From: Thermoplasmatota archaeon
GTDB taxonomy: Archaea > Thermoplasmatota > E2 > DHVEG-1
DNA: 6,484 nt
NCBI GenBank assembly: GCA_030615845.1
Contig: JAUWYM010000046.1
Location: 1 to 6,484, forward strand
Direction of reading: 5' to 3'
Part shown: in pieces, positions 1-4,733 of the stretch
Position numbering within the stretch: the stretch's first letter is position 1
How the letters are laid out: each line of letters opens with the position of its first letter
Made by a program: the position numbers and the translations under genes
The notes under the pieces: generated by a model
The model's input: the letters and a program-made list of their open reading frames with translations, nothing else
Told to the model about the DNA's origin: nothing
Database searches by the model: none

Positions 1-1463
1 AAGTAATGCTTGACATGGCCGTCGATCATCTTCCTTCTCCAAAAACCGCACAGAACTATAGGATACCAAACATTTGGAGAGGAGATCCTGATAGTAGTTT
101 TGGTAAAAGCATGATCGACTGTAAAGAAAATGGACCATTAGGACTTATGATTACAAAGATTATTTTAGATCCACATGCAGGAGAAATTGCAGTAGGAAGG
201 GTTTATAGTGGAAAGGTAGAACGAGGACAAGAAGTCTATGTCGTAGGAATGCCTAATAAAAACCGTATACAACAAGTCAACGTGATGGTTGGAGCTGACC
301 GGATACCTGTAGAATATGTGAGTGCGGGAAACATTGTTGCAGCAACAGGTATAAAAGATGCAATTGCAGGAAGCACAGTTGCCGATGATTCAGAAGCAGA
401 GCCGTTCGAACGAATCGTGCATATCTCTGAACCAGTGGTGACCGTTGCTGTTGAGGCGAAAAACACGTCTGATCTTCCAAAACTTGTTGAAGTGCTCAAG
501 TCAATATCTAAGGCAGATCCAAGTATACAGATTCAGATTAATCAGGAGACTGGTGAGAATTTGATGTCTGGAATGGGTGAGCTTCATCTTGAAATCACTG
601 AATATCGGATTAAAAATGATTATAAAGTTGACATCGTCTGTTCTGAACCTATTGTTGTCTATAGGGAAACCATTGGGACATCAAGTCCGCAGAAATTCGA
701 AGGGAAATCACCAAATAAACACAACCGGTTTTACATCAAAGTGGAACCACTTCCGAAAAACATTGTCAAAGCAATCTATGATAATGAGATCCCGCAGAAT
801 GTTAAAAAATACAAAAAAGACGTTGTAAAAATACTTCAGGATCTAGGGGTGAGTAAAGAAGTCTCGAAAGGTGTTTTCGGCATGCAGGGTCTTAATCTTA
901 TAACAGATGTAACAAAAGGTATTCAGCATCTCTTTGAAACAAGGGAACTCATTAAAGAAGCATTTGTAGAGGTCATGAAAAGCGGACCCACAGCAAACGA
1001 ACCATGTCAAGGAGTGCTTGTAAAACTTGTCGATGCAAAACTCCATGAGGATGCAATACATCGAGGACCAGCTCAAGTGATTCCTGCGGTACGGAACGCA
1101 CTCTATGGTTCGATAACTATTTCTCAACCGACAATTCTTGAACCCATGCAGAAAGTATTTATCAGCACCCCGCAAGAACTCATGGGTGATGCCTCACGAG
1201 AACTGAATCAGAGACGATCTGAAGTAAAAGACATGAAGACAGAAGGAGACAGTGTTACTATTGAGGCAAAAGCACCAGTTGCAGAAATGTTTGGATTCGC
1301 ATCAGCTATTCGTTCTGCTACTGGCGGTCGAGTGTTGTGGAATACTGAGAATATGGGATTTGAGCCACTGCCACGGCAGCTGCAAGATGATGTAGTCAAA
1401 CAAATAAGGGAAAGAAAGGGTTTGAAACCAGAACCATTTCCAGCTTCGTATTACATGGATTAG
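1..1463 (+). CDS. fusA: Translation elongation factor 2 (aEF-2), C-terminal part, cut by the left edge
   Basis: EF-2 is the GTPase that drives ribosomal translocation in the cytoplasm. The reading frame is open to base 1, so the ATG at 6 is an internal Met. The GTP-binding domain (P-loop and NKxD) lies outside the window; about 245 residues are missing, judging from a usual length near 730. Counting from the Met at 6, domain II (beta-barrel) covers about 42-128, domain III about 140-215 with the family signature MSGMGELHLEI (187-197), domain IV about 216-380, and domain V about 381-470. The domain IV tip reads LHEDAIHRGPAQ, and His352 (codon 1059-1061) is the residue converted to diphthamide in archaea and eukaryotes. 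GPTANEPCQG (327-336) is also typical. The 3' end is complete (TAG 1461-1463). There is no frameshift and no intein in this part. The identification is secure; only the 5' end is unknown. Confidence 0.97.
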   Translation, partial: VMLDMAVDHLPSPKTAQNYRIPNIWRGDPDSSFGKSMIDCKENGPLGLMITKIILDPHAGEIAVGRVYSGKVERGQEVYVVGMPNKNRIQQVNVMVGADRIPVEYVSAGNIVAATGIKDAIAGSTVADDSEAEPFERIVHISEPVVTVAVEAKNTSDLPKLVEVLKSISKADPSIQIQINQETGENLMSGMGELHLEITEYRIKNDYKVDIVCSEPIVVYRETIGTSSPQKFEGKSPNKHNRFYIKVEPLPKNIVKAIYDNEIPQNVKKYKKDVVKILQDLGVSKEVSKGVFGMQGLNLITDVTKGIQHLFETRELIKEAFVEVMKSGPTANEPCQGVLVKLVDAKLHEDAIHRGPAQVIPAVRNALYGSITISQPTILEPMQKVFISTPQELMGDASRELNQRRSEVKDMKTEGDSVTIEAKAPVAEMFGFASAIRSATGGRVLWNTENMGFEPLPRQLQDDVVKQIRERKGLKPEPFPASYYMD

Positions 1464-1467
1464 CTCC

Positions 1468-1489
1468 ATAATAATTTAATAATTATTAT
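1468..1489. repeat. A/T-only 9-bp perfect inverted repeat downstream of EF-2
   Basis: ATAATAATT (1468-1476) and AATTATTAT (1481-1489) are exact reverse complements separated by TAAT. The repeat starts 5 bases after the EF-2 stop and overlaps the TATA box of the next gene. It could form a weak hairpin at the end of the EF-2 transcript or be a binding site over the promoter. As it contains only A and T, chance is a real alternative. Confidence 0.4.
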
Positions 1490-1492
1490 ATA
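1485..1492 (+). promoter_or_regulatory. TATA box of the small unknown gene
   Basis: ATTATATA is a good archaeal TATA-box match. Its centre is about 26 bases before 1514, the expected start of transcription, which leaves a leader of about 10 bases before the ATG at 1524. This spacing supports the ATG over the upstream TTG at 1500. Confidence 0.5.
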
Positions 1493-1516
1493 GGAATCTT
1501 TGTTACACCAGTTAGT

Positions 1517-1521
1517 GGTGA
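1517..1521 (+). promoter_or_regulatory. Ribosome binding site GGTGA
   Basis: GGTGA matches the part of the archaeal Shine-Dalgarno (GGAGGTGAT) that lies nearest the start codon. It sits 2 bases before the ATG at 1524, which is the right register for this sub-motif. It decides the start in favour of that ATG. Confidence 0.5.
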
Positions 1522-1523
1522 CT

Positions 1524-1880
1524 ATGAAACGAGGAACAATCCCGATAAATAAGAATTTTGAAATTGAATACCGATACTATGACAAAAATACAAATTACAA
1601 GTATTTTAACAGAAAATTTGAGATCTATCTCCTTGAAAAAAAAACTCTTCGGAAAAACTATGTTTTACATATGGATAATTGCGAAACAACTTCCGGGAAA
1701 TGGTCTCCGCATATCCATAAAGCAGAAAATGTAAACAAGAAACTGTATTTTGGTGTTTCAACGCTTAACTGGGGCGATATTAAAAATAATTTTTTAGATT
1801 GTATTGTTGATGAACTGGGTGAAAAAAATAGAACTCATGCAAAAAAAGCAGTTACTAAACTGATGTCGCCAAAAATATAA
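1524..1880 (+). CDS. Small hypothetical protein, 118 aa, function unknown
   Basis: I do not recognise this protein. The ATG at 1524 is preferred because a GGTGA ribosome binding site and a well-spaced TATA box precede it; an in-frame TTG at 1500 would add 8 residues. The product is rich in Lys, Asn and Tyr, has no membrane segment or signal peptide, and looks soluble. The clearest local feature is WSPHIHK (residues 60-66), a Trp followed by an HxH pair, near an earlier His-Met-Asp (49-51). Such clustered His and Asp could bind metal or be catalytic, but this is inference. The second half (about 83-118) looks helical and ends in a basic stretch. The gene is much more A+T-rich than EF-2: 1561-1620 has 13 G+C of 60, against 26 of 60 at 1021-1080. 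It lies alone between two core genes and converges with mcm. Recent acquisition or fast evolution is possible. Confidence 0.65.
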   Translation: MKRGTIPINKNFEIEYRYYDKNTNYKYFNRKFEIYLLEKKTLRKNYVLHMDNCETTSGKWSPHIHKAENVNKKLYFGVSTLNWGDIKNNFLDCIVDELGEKNRTHAKKAVTKLMSPKI

Positions 1881-1896
1881 AAAATTGTATGAAAAA
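1871..1896 (-). terminator. Likely oligo-T terminator of mcm
   Basis: Read on the - strand after the mcm stop at 1921, the sequence holds three T-runs: TTTTT at 1896-1892, T6 at 1884-1879 and TTTTT at 1875-1871. Archaeal RNA polymerase terminates on such T-runs without needing a hairpin. The last runs lie inside the 3' end of the convergent small gene, so the two transcripts probably overlap by a few bases. Confidence 0.45.
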
Positions 1897-1920
1897 CGGT
1901 TTATTCAACAATGACATGTA

Positions 1921-4029
1921 TTAATACTCTGTCACCCGGTATTTTCCATGCATCGGCTCATAAATCTGACCATTACGCTTTAACCGATCAAGTGCCTCCT
2001 CCACCTTACGAGACTCCATCCCAGAAATCTCAGCTTCACTAATGATATCACTTCGAGCAGCATTGCCACCGCTTGATTCATTACACAGTCTTTTAATAAG
2101 ATCAATGATTGAACGCATACGCTCATGCTGACTATGACTAAAACCAGTAGCAATAATGTCGATGTCAAACTTACCCGTCTCTCGATCCATACCAACTCTC
2201 CTCAGATATTGATCAATGATTGCAATTGCTCGTTTCGCATCTTCTATAGTTGCCTCCTGACTCAGCCGTATTCGAGCACTTGCCTCTGCAAGTCGTACAA
2301 AAGCCTCAAGCTGCCGTGGAGTAAATGGAACAGAATCTTCAGATGAACTTCGAAAATCGACATAATAATTCCGCAATACGTCTAATGTTTCATCAGTCAT
2401 AACAGGAAAAACATTTCTTTTTGCATATGCAACATACTTGCGTACAAATTCCGGTTCAAATATAGGCATTACATGTTTCATCATAACAGATTCCTGCTCT
2501 TTAGAATACAGGGAATCTTTTGATTTTGCGATATTTTCATGCATCTCACCAGCTTTATGTGACTCTAAAATATGTGTCGCAAGGGCAGTATCTGTTTTTC
2601 TATCAGGTTTATCAAGAATAGAAAAAATAAGATCAAAACGGGAAAGTAGTGCAGGAGGCATATTTATTTGCTCATGAATTGGTATGAATTCATCAAATCT
2701 TCCAAGTTTCGGGTTTGCCGCAGCAAGGATCGCACACCGTGACTTAAGCGTTGCATTAATACCGGCTTTTGCAACAGAAATCTCCTGCTGCTCCATCGCC
2801 TGATACATGGAACTCCTGTCGGTCTCCTCCATTTTATCAATCTCATCAATACATGCAACACCCATATCAGCAAGAACAAGCGCACCGGCCTCCAAAGTCC
2901 ACTGACCTTCTCCAAATTCGTCTCGCACTGCAGCAGCAGTAAGACCCGCAGCTGTTGTTGCTTTTCCTGAAGCATACACACTCCGTGGAGCAAGCTTAGA
3001 CATATATGCAAGCATCTGCGATTTTGCAGTACCAGGATCTCCAACAAACAAGGTATGAATATCTCCTCGCATATACGTCCCATCTGGCATTCTCTTTGAC
3101 AGACCACCAAACAACTGCAGAACAATTGCTTCTTTTTCAATTTCCATACCATAAATAGTAGGCGCAATACTTTGCCTCATTTTATCATAAATATCAGGAT
3201 CCTTACTCGTCTTCAAAATCTCCTGTTCATCCTCCTCGGTGACCTCTACTTCTTCAAACGCCATCTCCTGACTTTCAATACTTACTGCCTCCATTGCCTT
3301 ATCAAAAGAAGTAAGCCGAAACGTACCTCTTCGCCTCTGCATAGAATGAAGAATACCATTCACAATAACTCTATCTCCAGGAGCAATCTCCCCGACAAGA
3401 TCATCCTCAAGATATACACTAATTCGTTCAGGCTGTGTACCACCACGAAGACCTTCGGGATTCTCCTGAATCTCAATTTTCTGAGAATCAATAAACGTTG
3501 AAAGATTCGTCGAAAGCTTAAACGAAGACACCCTCCCACAGCCACCTTGATCCTCATAACACTCAGAAGGCTCTTTTAAAATATCTTCATCCTGCTCAAT
3601 CCGAATAATAGCACCACACTTATTGCATTGAAACGCAGCAACCAACAGCTTCGGTCGAACCTCTGTTCTCTTCTTCACAAGACCCTCGACTGCCATAAAC
3701 TTACCAAGATGATTCGCACGGATTTTTCTAATAATAATTTTATGCGTATCTGGAAGATTTCTCACTCGAAAATGAAGTTTTAACTTATGTTCAGCAGCAA
3801 CATCAATAGTATTAAGAGCCTCTTCAGCATTGAAAACTGTCTTGTACGGCTGATTAATAAGAAGCTCAGTAAGGCTCGGATCAAACTTATCAACATCCCA
3901 ATAATCAACAACAAGACTACGCCTTTCAGGATACTCCAACGCAATTGTCTCAATATCAGATCGACATTGCTCTTCAAAGAAACGTTGCCACAACGCTACT
4001 AAACTCTCATCCTTTAACAACCGAACCAT
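1921..4029 (-). CDS. mcm: Replicative DNA helicase MCM, complete
   Basis: MCM is the hexameric ATP-driven helicase that unwinds DNA at the replication fork. The 702-residue product has the usual archaeal length. The N-terminal domain (about 1-260) carries a zinc site C135-x2-C138-x18-C157-x6-C164 and an OB-fold. The AAA+ domain (about 280-610) shows Walker A GDPGTAKSQ (330-338), Walker B CIDEIDKM (393-400), sensor 1 Asn in AAANP (436-440), the arginine finger in LLSRFDLIF (461-469) and sensor 2 Arg in FTPRQLEAFVRL (569-580). A winged-helix domain fills about 635-702. All catalytic residues are intact, and no intein interrupts the Walker A loop, a site where some archaeal mcm genes carry one. 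The start ATG (4029-4027) follows GGGGGA by 8 bases and a TATA box about 40 bases upstream. The gene lies just downstream of the SRP RNA in the same direction and converges with the small unknown gene. Confidence 0.98.
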   Translation of the reverse strand: MVRLLKDESLVALWQRFFEEQCRSDIETIALEYPERRSLVVDYWDVDKFDPSLTELLINQPYKTVFNAEEALNTIDVAAEHKLKLHFRVRNLPDTHKIIIRKIRANHLGKFMAVEGLVKKRTEVRPKLLVAAFQCNKCGAIIRIEQDEDILKEPSECYEDQGGCGRVSSFKLSTNLSTFIDSQKIEIQENPEGLRGGTQPERISVYLEDDLVGEIAPGDRVIVNGILHSMQRRRGTFRLTSFDKAMEAVSIESQEMAFEEVEVTEEDEQEILKTSKDPDIYDKMRQSIAPTIYGMEIEKEAIVLQLFGGLSKRMPDGTYMRGDIHTLFVGDPGTAKSQMLAYMSKLAPRSVYASGKATTAAGLTAAAVRDEFGEGQWTLEAGALVLADMGVACIDEIDKMEETDRSSMYQAMEQQEISVAKAGINATLKSRCAILAAANPKLGRFDEFIPIHEQINMPPALLSRFDLIFSILDKPDRKTDTALATHILESHKAGEMHENIAKSKDSLYSKEQESVMMKHVMPIFEPEFVRKYVAYAKRNVFPVMTDETLDVLRNYYVDFRSSSEDSVPFTPRQLEAFVRLAEASARIRLSQEATIEDAKRAIAIIDQYLRRVGMDRETGKFDIDIIATGFSHSQHERMRSIIDLIKRLCNESSGGNAARSDIISEAEISGMESRKVEEALDRLKRNGQIYEPMHGKYRVTEY

Positions 4030-4037
4030 ATAGTTCT

Positions 4038-4043
4038 TCCCCC
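4038..4043 (-). promoter_or_regulatory. Shine-Dalgarno of mcm
   Basis: On the - strand GGGGGA lies 8 bases before the mcm ATG (4029-4027). It matches the GGAGG-type Shine-Dalgarno imperfectly, but the spacing is good. Confidence 0.5.
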
Positions 4044-4056
4044 AATGTTGGAAAAC

Positions 4057-4067
4057 ATACGACGTAT
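4057..4067. repeat. Short palindrome ATACG-A-CGTAT at the mcm TATA box
   Basis: The 5-bp inverted repeat with a one-base centre overlaps the downstream edge of the mcm TATA box. A second, smaller repeat, ATGTT (4045-4049) with AACAT (4054-4058), lies between it and the Shine-Dalgarno, around the expected transcription start. This is where an archaeal repressor would block initiation. Both repeats are short enough to arise by chance. Confidence 0.3.
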
Positions 4068-4072
4068 TTAAA
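4065..4072 (-). promoter_or_regulatory. TATA box of mcm
   Basis: On the - strand TTTAAATA is preceded by an A-rich stretch (CTAAAA, 4078-4073) that could serve as the TFB recognition element. Transcription would start near 4043, giving a leader of about 15 bases that just contains the Shine-Dalgarno. The box begins about 6 bases after the inferred 3' end of the SRP RNA, so mcm probably has its own promoter. Confidence 0.55.
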
Positions 4073-4077
4073 TTTTA

Positions 4078-4398
4078 GCGGGCGTAGAAACTTCGCAAGT
4101 GGACGCACGTTTCATACTATCGACTACCCATCTGCATCCTTAACCCCGTTAACCCTTCGAGCACCAGCAGTCTGTGGTAAGGCTGCTCACTTCCGTGCCT
4201 CACCCGGTTTCCACAGCAAAGATGAACATATGACCCTCCGGTCATATGCAATCATCACCCCCAATCCCGAAGGACAAGGTTTCATCGTCAACAAACGGAT
4301 CAATAGATGCTCGTTACACCGCCTTTTGAATTCGACTCCAGCATAAAGACGATTTCTGGTAACAGGGAACGCCTAACACCCCAGTCTATTCTACACCT
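4078..4398 (-). ncRNA. Signal recognition particle RNA (7S RNA)
   Basis: This is the RNA scaffold of the archaeal SRP, which targets nascent membrane and secreted proteins and binds SRP54 and SRP19. The ends are set by helix 1: GGTGTAGAA (4397-4389) pairs with TTCTACGCC (4089-4081) over 9 bp with one G-U. The Alu-type 5' domain starts with GGTGTTAGGC and CTGTTACC (4380-4358). Helix 6 is a perfect 9-bp stem, CATATGACC (4248-4240) with GGTCATATG (4235-4227), closed by GGAG, the GNAR tetraloop bound by SRP19. Helix 8 is opened by CTGTGG (4216-4211) pairing with CCACAG (4176-4171), contains the SRP54 loop with AGCAG on its 3' side, and is capped by CAC-GGAA-GTG (4197-4188). The length of about 321 nt fits archaeal SRP RNAs of roughly 300-320 nt. 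The exact ends are inferred from pairing and could shift by a few bases. Confidence 0.95.
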
Positions 4399-4408
4399 AT
4401 CGCCATTC

Positions 4409-4430
4409 TATTAATATCTTTTTTCAATTT
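4409..4430 (-). promoter_or_regulatory. Possible promoter of the SRP RNA inside the 3' end of the membrane-protein gene
   Basis: On the - strand an A/T-rich stretch runs from AAATTGAAAA to GATATTAATA just before the SRP RNA. The best TATA-like core (4409-4418) is centred about 16 bases before helix 1, closer than the usual 26; the A-run at 4420-4427 would fit the spacing better but is a poorer TATA box. The element overlaps the last codons and stop of the preceding gene. Read-through from polC followed by processing is an alternative. Confidence 0.3.
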
Positions 4431-4677
4431 CTCCCCGATATCGGTATAATCGGAAGAATATCCACGTTAGGCAAATTGCAAGAAAGGCAACAATGCCTGC
4501 AATCGTAAACCATTCCTGAGCCTCAAGTGGTGTTCCACTATTCAAACCAGCAGAGTAGGAATGTTGAATGAGTAGATAGATACAAATAGCAATAATTGCA
4601 AAGACTACTATATCTATGTAGAACGACATTTTGTTCCAAGTTTCTTTATCTATTTGTTGTTTTCTGGTTCCGGTCAT
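4411..4677 (-). CDS. Small two-helix membrane protein, 88 aa, function unknown
   Basis: I do not recognise a family. The ATG at 4677-4675 is preferred to an in-frame TTG three codons upstream at 4686, because it is a standard start and leaves GGGTTGG as a weak ribosome binding site. Counting from that ATG, a basic N-terminus (TGTRKQQ) is followed by a hydrophobic helix at about 21-38, a short polar loop (about 39-55), a second helix at about 57-75, and a tail RLYRYRGEIEKRY. Positive charges at both ends suggest that both termini are cytoplasmic and the loop is outside. The gene starts 56 bases after the polC stop and ends about 13 bases before the SRP RNA, all in one direction, so it may share a transcript with polC. 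A role tied to replication or SRP cannot be read from the sequence. Confidence 0.7.
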   Translation of the reverse strand: MTGTRKQQIDKETWNKMSFYIDIVVFAIIAICIYLLIQHSYSAGLNSGTPLEAQEWFTIAGIVAFLAICLTWIFFRLYRYRGEIEKRY

Positions 4678-4695
4678 AAAAACCAACCCACATAC

Positions 4696-4728
4696 AGCAT
4701 AAACAAATTGCTATATGAAGGTTATGCT
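4696..4728. repeat. 7-bp inverted repeat between polC and the membrane-protein gene
   Basis: AGCATAA (4696-4702) and TTATGCT (4722-4728) are exact reverse complements with a 19-base loop. On the - strand the loop contains CATATAG (4717-4711), a possible TATA box placed to start transcription near 4687, about 10 bases before the ATG at 4677. The repeat could be an operator around that promoter or a hairpin at the 3' end of the polC mRNA. Confidence 0.35.
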
Positions 4729-4733
4729 AAAAT

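Noticed and set aside
1500..1502. TTG as the start of the small unknown gene
   Set aside because: The TATA box at 1485-1492 would start transcription near 1514, after this codon, and a GGTGA site precedes the ATG at 1524.
2664..3167. A 167-codon reading frame on the - strand inside mcm
   Set aside because: It is an out-of-frame shadow of the MCM AAA+ domain, whose own frame carries every expected motif.
3945..4346. A 133-codon + strand reading frame across the mcm start and the 4080-4346 region
   Set aside because: It lies antisense to mcm and to a well-supported SRP RNA whose helices explain the sequence; the frame has no promoter or protein-like features.
4030..4410. Replication origin in the non-protein-coding gap next to mcm
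   Set aside because: I see no repeated ORB-like elements and no Cdc6/Orc1 gene nearby; the gap is explained by the SRP RNA and the mcm promoter.
4684..4686. TTG as the start of the membrane-protein gene
   Set aside because: A standard ATG lies three codons downstream in the same frame; the extra residues add nothing recognisable.
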